64,000 nt of DNA. Origin: Compostimonas suwonensis. GTDB lineage: Bacteria > Actinomycetota > Actinomycetes > Actinomycetales > Microbacteriaceae. Below the pieces are notes generated by a model. That model worked only from the letters and a program-made list of their open reading frames with translations. It did no database searches and was not told where the DNA came from. Where the stretch lies: assembly GCF_002797855.1 (NCBI RefSeq), contig NZ_PGFB01000003.1:558001-622000 (forward strand), written 5' to 3'. The number at the start of each line of letters is the position of its first letter. Positions within the stretch are counted from its first letter, which is position 1. Below, piece after piece: positions 49,293 to 58,736 of this stretch. The translations under genes and the position numbers were made by a program.

Positions 49293-50348
49293 ATGGCGCA
49301 ACAGAAACCCGGCGACGACGCCAACCCGCTTCCCGGGGTCTCCTACGTGATGCCCGTGCTCAACGACGTGACCCACGTGCGCGCGGCCGTCGACAGCCTG
49401 CTCGGTCAGCGGTACGACGGCCCCTTCGAGGTCACGATCGCCCTCGGCCCCAGCATCGACGGCACCACGGAGCTCGTCGCAGAGCTCTCGGCGACCGATG
49501 AGCGCGTCCACGTGATCGACAACGAGGTGGGATCGACGCCCGCGGGCCTCAACATCGCCATCCGCGCATCCCGGTATCCGATCGTCGTGCGGGTCGACGC
49601 CCACTCGGTGCTGCCGCCCGACTACACGGCTCTCGCGGTCGAGACCATCCTGCGCACCGGAGCCGACAACGTCGGCGGGGTCATGGCCGCCGAAGGCACG
49701 ACGGCGTTCGAGAAAGCCGTCGCCCGCGCCTACGGCTCCCGGGTCGGCCTCGGCGGCACGCCCATCCACGTGGGCGGCGCCGAAGGGCCCGCCGAGACCG
49801 TCTACCTCGGCGTCTTCCGGCGCGAGAGCCTGCTGAGGGTGGGGCTCTTCGACGAGGAGATCAAGCGCGGCCAGGACTGGGAGCTCAACCGCCGCCTGCG
49901 CAGGAACGGCGGAACCGTGTGGTTCACGCCCGCGCTCACGGTCGTCTACCGCCCCCGTGCGAGCCTGCCCCGTCTCGCCCGGCAGTTCCTCTCCACCGGC
50001 CTCTGGCGCGGCGAGCTCGCGAACCGCTTCCCGGCCTCCAACTCGGTGCGCTACTTCGCGCCCCCGGCGATGGTGCTCGTGGTCGTGCTGGGCACCCTCC
50101 TCGGCCTCGCGGGCGTCGTGCAGGCGGCATCCGGGGTCGCGCCCTGGCTGCTCATCGGCTTCGCGGCCCCCGCGTTCTACGCGCTCATCGTCATCGTCGC
50201 GATGCTCGCGGTCGGCGTGCGCGACGGACTTCGCTCCTCGCTGTGGTTTCTCATAGTCTTGCCGTGCATCCATTTCAGCTGGGGGATCGGCTTCGTGCTC
50301 GGTTTCTTCAAGCTCACGAAGAACATCACGGCTCACACGGGGAGGTGA
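49293..50348 (+). CDS. Family 2 glycosyltransferase (ExoA-like)
   Basis: 351 aa. GVSYVMPVLNDVTHVRAAVD and SLLGQRYDGPFEVTIALGPS begin a GT-A fold, the nucleotide/metal residues are in VVRVDAHSVLPPDY, and KRGQDWELNRRLRRNG is the acceptor motif. The C-terminal third has three or four helices, as in ExoA-type succinoglycan transferases. A GTG 9 nt earlier (49284) is an alternative start; neither has a clear ribosome site. First gene of the 49.3-53.5 kb wall-polymer cluster; 6 bp from the next gene. Confidence 0.88.
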   Translation: MAQQKPGDDANPLPGVSYVMPVLNDVTHVRAAVDSLLGQRYDGPFEVTIALGPSIDGTTELVAELSATDERVHVIDNEVGSTPAGLNIAIRASRYPIVVRVDAHSVLPPDYTALAVETILRTGADNVGGVMAAEGTTAFEKAVARAYGSRVGLGGTPIHVGGAEGPAETVYLGVFRRESLLRVGLFDEEIKRGQDWELNRRLRRNGGTVWFTPALTVVYRPRASLPRLARQFLSTGLWRGELANRFPASNSVRYFAPPAMVLVVVLGTLLGLAGVVQAASGVAPWLLIGFAAPAFYALIVIVAMLAVGVRDGLRSSLWFLIVLPCIHFSWGIGFVLGFFKLTKNITAHTGR

Positions 50349-50354
50349 CGCGAC

Positions 50355-51215
50355 ATGACCTCCCCGCATCAGCCCCATCAGCGCCGGCCTGACGCGCCGG
50401 GCCCGGCCACGCCCACCGCGCACGCCGGCCGGCCCACGAGCATCGCCGAGCTGCGCTCCGTCGCCCAGCCGGATGCCGTTCGCCAACGCCGCAACGCCGA
50501 GCACTGGACGGCCTCGCTCTACCTGCGCAAGCTCTCGCCCTACCTCACCTGGCTTCTGCTCAAGACCTCGATCAGCGCCAACGGCGTCACCGGGCTCATG
50601 ATCCTGGTGGGCTGGTCGACCGCCGCGGCGCTGCTCGTGCCCGGCATCACGGGCGCGGTGCTCGCGCTCGTGCTCGGCCAGCTGCAGATGCTCGTCGACT
50701 GCTGTGACGGCGAGGTCGCGCGCTGGCGCGGAACCTCCTCGCCCGCCGGCGTCTTCCTCGACAAGGTCGGGCACTACACGACCGAGGCGCTCATTCCGCT
50801 CGCCCTCGGCATCCGCGCCGCCGGGTATCCGCTCGACTTCCCCGACGACTTCCTCTGGACGACGCTGGGCGCGCTGCTCGCCCTCGTGATCGTGCTCAAC
50901 AAGGCGCTCAACGACATGGTCCACGTGGCGCGGGCCAACGCGGGCCTCACCAAGCTCGCCGACCGCCGCGGGGAGTCCGAACCGACCGGCGGCCTCGTCG
51001 CGCGGGCCCGCCGGCTCGCCCGGTTCCTGCCGTTCCACCGCCTCTACCACTCCGTCGAACTGACCATCCTCGCGTTCATCACAGCCATCGTCGGCGTCTT
51101 CGTGGGCGGCGAGCTCGCCGACCGAGTGCTGCTCGTGGCCCTCGTTCCTCTGTCGATCCTCGCCGTGATCGGCCACTTCGTCGCGATCATGGCCTCCAAG
51201 CGTGTCCGGGCCTGA
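50355..51215 (+). CDS. CDP-alcohol phosphatidyltransferase family protein
   Basis: 286 aa, about six helices. The family motif D-x2-D-G-x2-A-R-x8-G-x3-D-x3-D reads D115 CC D118 G EV AR ... G132 VFL D136 KVG H140: the fourth Asp, proposed catalytic base in characterised members, is His. The rest of the region (HYTTEALIPLALG) is well formed. It would transfer a phospho-alcohol or phospho-sugar from a CDP donor to a membrane acceptor. It has a strong GGGAGGTGA site and overlaps the next gene by 14 bp. Confidence 0.88.
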   Translation: MTSPHQPHQRRPDAPGPATPTAHAGRPTSIAELRSVAQPDAVRQRRNAEHWTASLYLRKLSPYLTWLLLKTSISANGVTGLMILVGWSTAAALLVPGITGAVLALVLGQLQMLVDCCDGEVARWRGTSSPAGVFLDKVGHYTTEALIPLALGIRAAGYPLDFPDDFLWTTLGALLALVIVLNKALNDMVHVARANAGLTKLADRRGESEPTGGLVARARRLARFLPFHRLYHSVELTILAFITAIVGVFVGGELADRVLLVALVPLSILAVIGHFVAIMASKRVRA

Positions 51216-52149
51216 GGGGCCGGCCGAGCCTGCGCCCGCCGAGCCTGCGCCCGCCGAGCGTGAGCCCGCGGGGCCCGACGCGCGGCTGCCGCGCGTCGGG
51301 GTCGTGGTGCTCACCCAGGGCACGCGCGAGCAGGATCTGGCTCGCGGCATCCGGAGCCTGCTCGACCAGCGCGGCGTCGTGCTCGACATCGTCTGCGTGG
51401 GCAACGGCTGGGACCCGACCGGCCTGCCCGCCGGTGTGAAGACCCTGCACCTGCCCGAGAACCTGGGCATCCCGGCAGGGCGCAACCGAGGGGTGCGGCT
51501 CGTGGAGGGCGAGTACGTCTTCTTCCTCGACGACGACGCGAGCCTCGCCCATCCGGGGTTCCTGCGCACCGCGATCGGGCTCATCGAAGCCGACCCGGGC
51601 ATCGGTCTCGTGCAGCCGCGGGTCGTCGACCCCTCGGGCACGACGGCGCCCCGGCGATGGGTGCCGCGCATCCGCAAAGGGGATGCCGCCCACTCGAGCA
51701 ACGTCTTCTCGGTGTGGGAGGGCGCCGTGTTGTTGCCGCGCGCGGTATTCGACGCGACCGGCGGCTGGGCGGATCCGTTCTTCTATGCCCACGAAGGCAT
51801 AGAGCTCGCATGGCGGGTCTGGGATCAGGGGAAACGCACCTGGTACGCGGGAGAGCTGGAGGCCAATCACCCGGCCATCGAGCCCACGCGGCACAGCTAC
51901 TACTACCGCCTGAACGCCCGCAACCGGGTCTGGCTGGCCCGGCGCAACCTGCCGGCGGCGCTCGTTCCGCTCTACGTCGGGTCGTGGACGGGGGTGCAGA
52001 TCCTGCGCTGGGCACGTCGCCCGCAGGCGTTGCGCGCCTGGTTCGGCGGCTGGCTCGAGGGCTGGCGCAGCGACCCGGGTGAACGACGGCCGATCAGCTG
52101 GCGCACCGTGTGGCGCATGACCGCCGCCGGCCGCCCGCCCGTCATCTGA
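51202..52149 (+). CDS. Family 2 glycosyltransferase (rhamnosyltransferase-like)
   Basis: 315 aa. After an Ala/Pro/Glu-rich start come RVGVVVLTQGTREQDLARGI, NLGIPAGRNRGV (typical NxGxxxGxNxG box), the DxD in YVFFLDDDASLA, and FFYAHEGIELAWRVWDQG, the acceptor region of WbbL-type enzymes. No membrane helix is evident. The GTG start overlaps the CDP-alcohol transferase gene. Likely adds a sugar to a wall glycopolymer. Confidence 0.88.
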   Translation: MSGPEGPAEPAPAEPAPAEREPAGPDARLPRVGVVVLTQGTREQDLARGIRSLLDQRGVVLDIVCVGNGWDPTGLPAGVKTLHLPENLGIPAGRNRGVRLVEGEYVFFLDDDASLAHPGFLRTAIGLIEADPGIGLVQPRVVDPSGTTAPRRWVPRIRKGDAAHSSNVFSVWEGAVLLPRAVFDATGGWADPFFYAHEGIELAWRVWDQGKRTWYAGELEANHPAIEPTRHSYYYRLNARNRVWLARRNLPAALVPLYVGSWTGVQILRWARRPQALRAWFGGWLEGWRSDPGERRPISWRTVWRMTAAGRPPVI

Positions 52150-52190
52150 GCGGATGCCGCCGACTCGCGGATGCCGCCGCCATAACGATT

Positions 52191-52204
52191 GGCTACCGGT
52201 AGCC
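52191..52204. promoter_or_regulatory. Perfect 14-bp palindrome upstream of TagF-like gene
   Basis: GGCTACCGGTAGCC is a perfect palindrome with no loop, 55 bp before the GTG of the TagF-like gene. It is more like a dimeric operator than a terminator. The regulator is unknown. Confidence 0.4.
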
Positions 52205-52258
52205 GCCGCCGCCACCCCATCGGCGGCACCCGACCGGGGCTCTCGGTAGCCTGGAACC

Positions 52259-53539
52259 GTGGGTGTCGTGAACGATGTGAAGCTCGGCTGGCGTGTGGGC
52301 ATGGATCTTCTCGCCTCCCGCCGCTCGCAGCGGTCGCTGAGGGGCAAGCTGGCCGGCCGCTCGCCCTTCCGGCCGCATACCTTCCGCATCGGCATCTACT
52401 TCGCCGACGACGACGTGAACATGTACCAGATCCGCCAGTGGTACAAACCGCTCGCCGAGCTCGCGAAGACCTGGCCCGTCGTCATCCTGTCGCGCAATGC
52501 GACGGCCGCGAACGTGCTGCTCGACGAGTCGCCGGTGCCGGTCGCGTATGTGCGCAAGGTCGTCGACCTCGAGACGTTCATCGCCGAGCAGGATCTGCAT
52601 CTCGTGCTCTACGTCAACCAGAACACCCGCAACTTCCAGATGATGCGCTACGGGCGCCGCTGGCACGTTTTCATCAACCACGGTGAGAGCGACAAGATGT
52701 ATATGACGACCAACCAGTTCAAGGCCTACGACTACGCGTTCGTCGCGGGCGACGCCGCCGTCGAGCGGCTCGGCCGCGTGCTCTGGGACTACGACTTCGA
52801 CAAGCGCGCGATCCGCATCGGCCGCCCCCAGGCCGACCACTATTCGGGCGCCCTGCCGTACACGCCCGACGACCGCGGCGTCGTGCTCTACGCGCCCACC
52901 TGGGAGGGCGACCGCGCGGCGGCGGCCTACGGCTCGATCGCGACCCACGGCGTGGCCCTCGTGCGCGATCTGCTCGCGAGCGGAGCCTATCGGGTGATCT
53001 ACCGCCCGCACCCGCGCAGCGGCGTCGTCGACGGCGCGTACGCCGCTGCCGACCGCGAGATCGTCGCGCTGCTCGCGGCCGCCAACGCGAGCGACCCGAG
53101 TGCGCAGCACGTGCACGACACCGGCGCCGAGCTCGGCTGGCAGCTGCAGGCGGCGGATGTCGCGATCGTCGACATCTCGGCGATGGTCTATGACAGGCTC
53201 GCGGCAGGCAAGCCGCTGCTCATCACCCGTCCGGTGAACCCGCAGGCGCAGATCGACTCCCACGGCTACCTGTCGGACTGCGAGTGGCTGGACGCGGCGG
53301 ACGCCCCCCGCATCGTCCGCCGCATCGACGCGCTCAGCCACGACCCGCAGAGCGCCGCCCGCTTGGCGCACTGGGTCGCGCACTACTTCGGCGACACGAC
53401 CCCCGGCGCAGCCACTGCGCGCTTCCACAGTGCCGTGGAGCATCTCTTGGAGGAGTGGGAGCGGTTCGCGGCTCTGCACGCGGCAGACGGCGATGTCGAC
53501 GAGCGCGACGAGGATCCGGACGACTCCGACTCGGACTGA
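52259..53539 (+). CDS. CDP-glycerol glycerophosphotransferase-like (TagF/TagB family)
   Basis: 426 aa. GVVLYAPTWEGDRAAAAYGS, VIYRPHPRSGVVDGAYAAAD (the HPR box) and DTGAELGWQLQAADVAIVDI plus SAMVYDRLAAGKPLLITRP are characteristic of TagB/TagF transferases, which build teichoic-acid-type poly(polyol phosphate). A conserved HGESDKMYMTTNQFKAYDY loop replaces the usual WHG. Soluble, amphipathic, expected at the inner membrane face. It ends in an acidic tail (DERDEDPDDSDSD). Last gene before the restriction island. Confidence 0.88.
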   Translation: MGVVNDVKLGWRVGMDLLASRRSQRSLRGKLAGRSPFRPHTFRIGIYFADDDVNMYQIRQWYKPLAELAKTWPVVILSRNATAANVLLDESPVPVAYVRKVVDLETFIAEQDLHLVLYVNQNTRNFQMMRYGRRWHVFINHGESDKMYMTTNQFKAYDYAFVAGDAAVERLGRVLWDYDFDKRAIRIGRPQADHYSGALPYTPDDRGVVLYAPTWEGDRAAAAYGSIATHGVALVRDLLASGAYRVIYRPHPRSGVVDGAYAAADREIVALLAAANASDPSAQHVHDTGAELGWQLQAADVAIVDISAMVYDRLAAGKPLLITRPVNPQAQIDSHGYLSDCEWLDAADAPRIVRRIDALSHDPQSAARLAHWVAHYFGDTTPGAATARFHSAVEHLLEEWERFAALHAADGDVDERDEDPDDSDSD

Positions 53540-53681
53540 TCGCCGAGGCCGGCGGGTTCTGGAATGTAGCGTCGAGAGAGGATGCAGGTTTCCCCGTCAT
53601 CCTTCCGACGCCGGGCGTGCCCCCAATCGCCTCCGGCAACGACGATCATCACCGACGCGGAGCATTCGCTGCACGCGATCC

Positions 53682-56621
53682 TCATGAGAAGAGCGGTACG
53701 TCGGTCGGCCCGTTGTCTCGGCGGAGTCGCGCGAAGGCGAGCAGCCGCGACGCCTGCTCGCCTTTCGAATGCCAGTCGCGCGCGGTCGACTCGCCGAGCA
53801 GCACATAGTGCCAGAGCCGGTCGTCGCGGTGCTCCGGCGCGAGCTCGTTGAGCTGCTCGCACCAGGCGAGCGCCGCGCGCTTCTTGCGCTGCACGTTCTC
53901 GTCGCTGAGGGCCGACTGCGCTTTCGTCTCAACGACATAGACCTCGTGCGCGGTTCGCACGAGGAAGTCGGGGGAGTACTGCGCGGGCATGCCATCGGCT
54001 TTCAGGTAGGGGCGGTGCAGATAGTCGTGCCGGAACTCGTCGATCTTGAGGAGGGCCTCGACCGCGGCATCCGTGTCGGCCCACTCGATGAACAGCCGTT
54101 CGAGGCCACCGCCGCGTGCGGGAACACGAAGCTTCGGGTAGATGCACTTGGTGACTGCGACCGCTGCGCTTGTTCGCACCGTGATCGTCGAGACCTCGGA
54201 TGCGAGGCGATGATGCACGATCGCTTCGCGGACGGCCACGCTCTGCTGAGACTCGAGCAAAGCCGTCGCGAAGACGCCCGCGATGTCTTTCGAGACATCG
54301 GCGAGGAGGAGCACACGCCAGTTCTCGGCGTCGAGAGGGTCGAATGCCCGCCCGAACAAACGGCTTCGGATGTAGCGGTCGATCCAGCCGAGGAGGAGGG
54401 GTTTGTGGGTCTGCAGGATCGGGAACTCGCTGAGCCTGTTGTACTGCTGGGTCGTGTTCACGAAGGTGCGTCCGAGTGCTTCGGTGATGCGGTTCGTGAT
54501 GCGTGAGAGATAGTCGTTGTAGCCGGTCGCCGTCATCACACCGCCGTCGACGCGGAAGTCGCCGTACTGGGTGCCCGTCTCGAGGTCGTGGGAGGCGAAG
54601 CGATCACCTGTGCCGATCATGGCAAGAAGATCGTCGAGCGGATACTTGCCGACCTCGAGCGACAGGGGATCGATGCTCGGCCTCACGAGCTCCTCTTCGA
54701 CATCGCGGATGATCGCGGGCACGCGGAAGTCGTAGCTCTCGTAGCCGTCGCGGAGCTCCACGGTCTCCAGATCGCCGGTCGCACTCGTGGAATCCGACGC
54801 GTCGTCGACGGCCACAGCCACCCCGGTGCCGACGAGGTCGTCGTAGAAGCCCTCGAACGCGGGGTGCTCGACGACGAAGAGCACATCGAAGTAGTTGGTC
54901 GGAGCCTTGTGCAGTTGCATCCGCTGCCGGGTCTCGAGTTTGAGCTCGTCGATGGCCTCGTCGCCGCGCCACATCAGTCGAAGCCCGCGTCCGATGGTCT
55001 GCTCGAGCAGGATCCCGGAGGCCGAGCTCCGCAGAGGAACGATCACGCAGATGTTGTTGACGTCGAAGCCTTCACGCAGCATCAACACGCTGATGATGAC
55101 TGTGGGGTCGGAGTGGCGGTCGATGTCGAAGAGCCGTTCGCGCATCGGCTCCCACTCCTTCGGGCCGAGTTCGGTTTTTCGCCCCGAGTCCACACGCAGG
55201 AACTCGTCGTCGGAGAGCCCGCTCTCGCGGAGGAAGTCTTCGACGAAGGGCGAGACCTTGGTGTCTTCTGTGACGATGAGGAGCTTCGGGTGTTTGACCT
55301 CGTTCGTCTCGACGAACTTCTGCTCGAGAATCTGCAGCTTCTTCACGCCGGCGCGGATCATCGTGCGCTGGCCGTCGGAGAGGCCGATGATCTGGTTGCG
55401 CTCGTCGCGCTCGGCCGTGAAATCGAGCGGCAGTGACGCGATCTCGGTGCGCTTGTCGAGCGCCAATGACTTCACGAGGCCTTGCCGCATCGCGGCGAAG
55501 AGCGGGAAGTCGACGACGATGTGCGGGAACCACTTCTTCCTACGTTTCGATCCCGAGCCGGTCTCGTTGTAGGGAGTCGCCGAGAAGTCGACCTGCACGA
55601 AGCGACGGCCCTTCGGCTCGGCGATCGCGCTCAGGCTCTTCTGCCACTCGACGTCTGTCGTCTCATCCGCATTGGCGATCTGGTGCACGTGGTGGGCCTC
55701 GTCGTTGAAGACGACGAGGTTCGACAGCCCGACGAGATGGTCGAGCGGGCGGCCGCGGGCGAAGCGCCGGTCGAGCGTCTCGAGGGAGTTGCCGGTCGAC
55801 GTTCCCGGGGTCAGCGGAAAGAAGCTGCCGATAGCGGCGGCGACGTCGATCTCCTCGCCCGGCGCGAGGATGCGCTCCTCATCGTCGTCGAGGAAGTCGG
55901 GGTCTTCGACGCCGGCCAGCAGGTGCCAGTTGGTGATCGCGATCATGCCCGTGCCGGTGACCTTGCTGCCGATCTCCTTCTTGGTGACGACGGATGTCTG
56001 CAGAAACGAGAAGAGCGCCGGTCGACGGTCGTCGGGCACGAAGAGCTCCCGCTGCGCATAGATGTCGCTCGTGGCGAAATCCCGCTCGCTCGCGCCCTTC
56101 GTGCCGAGGAACGAGTCGAGCAGGCGGTCGTAGACGATGAGCCCGGGTGCCACGATGAGGAAGTTGCTACTGAAGCGCGGATCCGTCGGATCGGCCCGGT
56201 TGTTGAGGTGCTGCCAGATCAGGAGGGCGTTGAGCACCCAGGTCTTGCCCGTGCCGGTCGCCATCTTGGCGGCGTACTTCGGATAGCCGTGACGTTCGGA
56301 TGTCACCTCGCCGAGCATCCCGTTGTGCAGGAGCGCCTCGCGCCGTACTTTGTCGTAGAGATCTTTGAGGCTCGTCGACTCGAGGATCTCGTGCGCATAG
56401 ATGATCGCGAGGATCGCGTCGCGCTGCCCGTTGTGGAAGTTCGCGGTTCGACGCTCGCGGGCGTCATCCTGGAACCACCAGCGCAGGAGCGCGGCGGTCG
56501 TGGGGGTGACGCTGTCGATGAAGTCGTTCGCGACGCCCGCGTGGATGAGCGGGATGTCATCGGCGATCCTCGCGTGGATTCCCTCGGCGAGCGGGAACAG
56601 CTCCGGTTCGGTGGTGCTCAC
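53682..56621 (-). CDS. Type III restriction endonuclease subunit (Res)
   Basis: 979 aa. SF2 helicase: Walker A KMATGTGKTWV (about 119), DEAH box VVFNDEAHHVHQ (about 303), motif III FSATPYNETGSG, and the C-terminal RecA boxes ISVLMLREGFDVNN and LEQTIGRGLRLMW. A PD-(D/E)xK nuclease closes the protein: SPDFLVRTAHEVYVVETKAQ (about 882-902). The GTG start overlaps the mod stop by GTGA. With Mod it forms the translocating restriction complex. Codon use has more A/T third positions than neighbours. Confidence 0.94.
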   Translation of the reverse strand: MSTTEPELFPLAEGIHARIADDIPLIHAGVANDFIDSVTPTTAALLRWWFQDDARERRTANFHNGQRDAILAIIYAHEILESTSLKDLYDKVRREALLHNGMLGEVTSERHGYPKYAAKMATGTGKTWVLNALLIWQHLNNRADPTDPRFSSNFLIVAPGLIVYDRLLDSFLGTKGASERDFATSDIYAQRELFVPDDRRPALFSFLQTSVVTKKEIGSKVTGTGMIAITNWHLLAGVEDPDFLDDDEERILAPGEEIDVAAAIGSFFPLTPGTSTGNSLETLDRRFARGRPLDHLVGLSNLVVFNDEAHHVHQIANADETTDVEWQKSLSAIAEPKGRRFVQVDFSATPYNETGSGSKRRKKWFPHIVVDFPLFAAMRQGLVKSLALDKRTEIASLPLDFTAERDERNQIIGLSDGQRTMIRAGVKKLQILEQKFVETNEVKHPKLLIVTEDTKVSPFVEDFLRESGLSDDEFLRVDSGRKTELGPKEWEPMRERLFDIDRHSDPTVIISVLMLREGFDVNNICVIVPLRSSASGILLEQTIGRGLRLMWRGDEAIDELKLETRQRMQLHKAPTNYFDVLFVVEHPAFEGFYDDLVGTGVAVAVDDASDSTSATGDLETVELRDGYESYDFRVPAIIRDVEEELVRPSIDPLSLEVGKYPLDDLLAMIGTGDRFASHDLETGTQYGDFRVDGGVMTATGYNDYLSRITNRITEALGRTFVNTTQQYNRLSEFPILQTHKPLLLGWIDRYIRSRLFGRAFDPLDAENWRVLLLADVSKDIAGVFATALLESQQSVAVREAIVHHRLASEVSTITVRTSAAVAVTKCIYPKLRVPARGGGLERLFIEWADTDAAVEALLKIDEFRHDYLHRPYLKADGMPAQYSPDFLVRTAHEVYVVETKAQSALSDENVQRKKRAALAWCEQLNELAPEHRDDRLWHYVLLGESTARDWHSKGEQASRLLAFARLRRDNGPTDVPLFS

Positions 56622-58624
56622 AGCGCGGGCTCCGGGATGTCGAGAATGACCTCGGATTCGAAGCCGAAGACGTCGACGGCGCGCACGCAAATTTGCCGCG
56701 GTCCATCGTGTCGCGGAGCCGTGACGGTCGCTTTCGTCACCACTCGGAGAGCGTCGCCATCGTTGGCGGTGTTGCCGCGGTAGTCCTGCCAGGACGAGCG
56801 GAAGACCTCCCCGTCGTAGTCGGGATCAACGGCCCAGTACTCGATGAGGGCGAGAGGTTCGCGGTTCATCACCTCCAGGACCTTGCTGCGATCTTCGGGC
56901 TTGAGGCTGATCGCATCAGGGGAGAGGAGCACGTAGTTGTCGAGTTCGACGGTGAACTCCTCCGACTCCGGGCTGGGGAACCGTGCCGCGATGTGCGCGT
57001 CGAGATACTGGAGAGTCGCGAATCGCACGGAATCGGTGAGCCGATCCTTTCCCGACTTCTTGAGCTGGTCGATCAGATGAGGCGGGATGACCCGCACCTC
57101 GAGTCGCGGGTCGCCGAGCCGTTCGATCTCCTGACCGATGCCAGTGGGGAAGTTCCAACCGAGTACGACGACCTTGTCGAATCCGCCGAGTTTCGCCTCG
57201 CGCCAGTTCTGTGCGCGTTTGAGAGTCGTCAACGACGTCAAGCGAGATGGGCTGTCTGCGAAGACGAGAGTGCGGTCGCCATCCGTGCGGCCGAGGGAGC
57301 CGTTGACGTTCTCCTCAGCCGGGAGAGGGAGCGCGCCGTAGATGGAGAGGATCGTCTGCGCCAGGTCGCCGACACGAAATCCGCTGCCGAAACTGCTGCG
57401 CGCCTGTTCTATCTGGTAGTCGCCGATCTCCTGTTGTAAGAACGGCTTGGCATGCTGATCGATGAGTCTCTTCCGGGAGATCATGACGGCGGGTTTCCCG
57501 AGGTCGGTCGCAATCCATCGGCGTCCCATACGCTCAGCCACCGCTGCCGTGGTTCCAGATCCGACGAAGAAGTCGGCGACGAGGCCGTCCACAGGACATG
57601 CCATGTCGATGAGTCGCTCGATGAGCTTCTCCGGCTTCTGGGTGCCGTAGTCGAGCCTCTCGGATCTGGACATGTGCATTGCATCGGGAATGTCGGCCCA
57701 CACATCCCCTTGCAGAGCGTTTTCGTAGATGAACTCGTCGTCGGAGTCCACGAAGTATTTGATTCGGATTCCGCCTGATCGCGTCTCGTAGACCCGATTC
57801 TCTGCTCTGAGCCGCGCGATGCTCGCGTCCGTGTAGTCGCCGCGCGGGGATGTCTTGAACCATCTGCCATCGTCGTCGCGATAGAAGCCGGGGGCGTTGC
57901 CGATCGGGATCGACCGTCGTTCGAAGACTCTGTTGTAGAAGGCAGACGGGTTTTTCCCGTAGACGAAGAGGGTGTCGTGGTTTCGCGGCAGCTGCCCCGA
58001 GACGGCTTTCGCGCCGCGGCCTCCGTAGCTCCAGACGATCTCGTTTCTGAAGTTCTCCTTTCCGAAGATCTCATCGAGGAGCACCCGCACGTATGAGCCG
58101 ACGTGCCAGTCGAGATGCACGACGATCGAACCCGTTTCGGAGAGAAGCTCTCGCATCAGGAACAGGCGCGGAGTCAGCATCTCGAGATACGAGGCCGTGC
58201 CGTCCGCCCAGGTGTCCGAGTAGGCGAACTGCTCCATCACATTCGGACGTTGCTCGAGATCTGCTCCCGGAAGCGTGATTTGTGTGCGGTAGTCGGCTTT
58301 CGAATCGAAGGGCGGGTCGATGTAGATGAGATCGACCGCGTTCCGCATCGTGGGTGTGCGGTCGTCTCCGGACAGAAGCGCGGCCATTGCGAGGAGGTTG
58401 TCGCCGTAGATGAGCCGGTTGGGAGCCGCGCCGAGGCTCTCGGGGTCGAACTCGGCATCGAGTGATGCGAGATCCAATCCGGACGAGCTCTTGTTGGGAA
58501 GGACGAATTCCCGCGTCTGCAGAGTCAGCTTCGTTCGGCTCTCCAGCTGCTCGAGGATCTGCGCGGCCTGCCGTTTTCCTTCGGCCACGATCTTCGGGAG
58601 CTGCTCGAGCAGAGACTTTGCCAT
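56618..58624 (-). CDS. Type III DNA N6-adenine methyltransferase (Mod)
   Basis: 668 aa. The catalytic motif is DPPF (103-106, LIYIDPPFDSK), and the SAM-binding FVGSGTT lies far downstream (about 347-355), the order of beta-class type III Mod proteins. The central region between them is the target-recognition domain. A beta-rich C-terminal 200 residues ends IPEPAL. The start is taken at 58624 (MAKSLLEQLPKIV); an ATG 54 nt upstream is possible. It sets sequence specificity for both modification and cleavage. The recognised sequence cannot be deduced. Confidence 0.94.
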   Translation of the reverse strand: MAKSLLEQLPKIVAEGKRQAAQILEQLESRTKLTLQTREFVLPNKSSSGLDLASLDAEFDPESLGAAPNRLIYGDNLLAMAALLSGDDRTPTMRNAVDLIYIDPPFDSKADYRTQITLPGADLEQRPNVMEQFAYSDTWADGTASYLEMLTPRLFLMRELLSETGSIVVHLDWHVGSYVRVLLDEIFGKENFRNEIVWSYGGRGAKAVSGQLPRNHDTLFVYGKNPSAFYNRVFERRSIPIGNAPGFYRDDDGRWFKTSPRGDYTDASIARLRAENRVYETRSGGIRIKYFVDSDDEFIYENALQGDVWADIPDAMHMSRSERLDYGTQKPEKLIERLIDMACPVDGLVADFFVGSGTTAAVAERMGRRWIATDLGKPAVMISRKRLIDQHAKPFLQQEIGDYQIEQARSSFGSGFRVGDLAQTILSIYGALPLPAEENVNGSLGRTDGDRTLVFADSPSRLTSLTTLKRAQNWREAKLGGFDKVVVLGWNFPTGIGQEIERLGDPRLEVRVIPPHLIDQLKKSGKDRLTDSVRFATLQYLDAHIAARFPSPESEEFTVELDNYVLLSPDAISLKPEDRSKVLEVMNREPLALIEYWAVDPDYDGEVFRSSWQDYRGNTANDGDALRVVTKATVTAPRHDGPRQICVRAVDVFGFESEVILDIPEPAL

Positions 58625-58736
58625 CGGCGCGGGTTTCCTGTCTGTCGATCCACGGGAGTCCGTGGAGGCATAAGGCATTAAAGCATTAGCCACAGACTCT
58701 CTGGTCGCTGACTCTTGCGGCGGCTGTGATTGCTCT
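58625..58736. promoter_or_regulatory. Shared promoter of the restriction operon and XRE gene
   Basis: This 112-bp divergent region is AT-rich for the window. It contains three direct copies of a 7-9 bp motif, GGCATAA GGCATTAAA GCATTAG (58667-58689), a likely operator array for the adjacent XRE protein. Confidence 0.5.
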
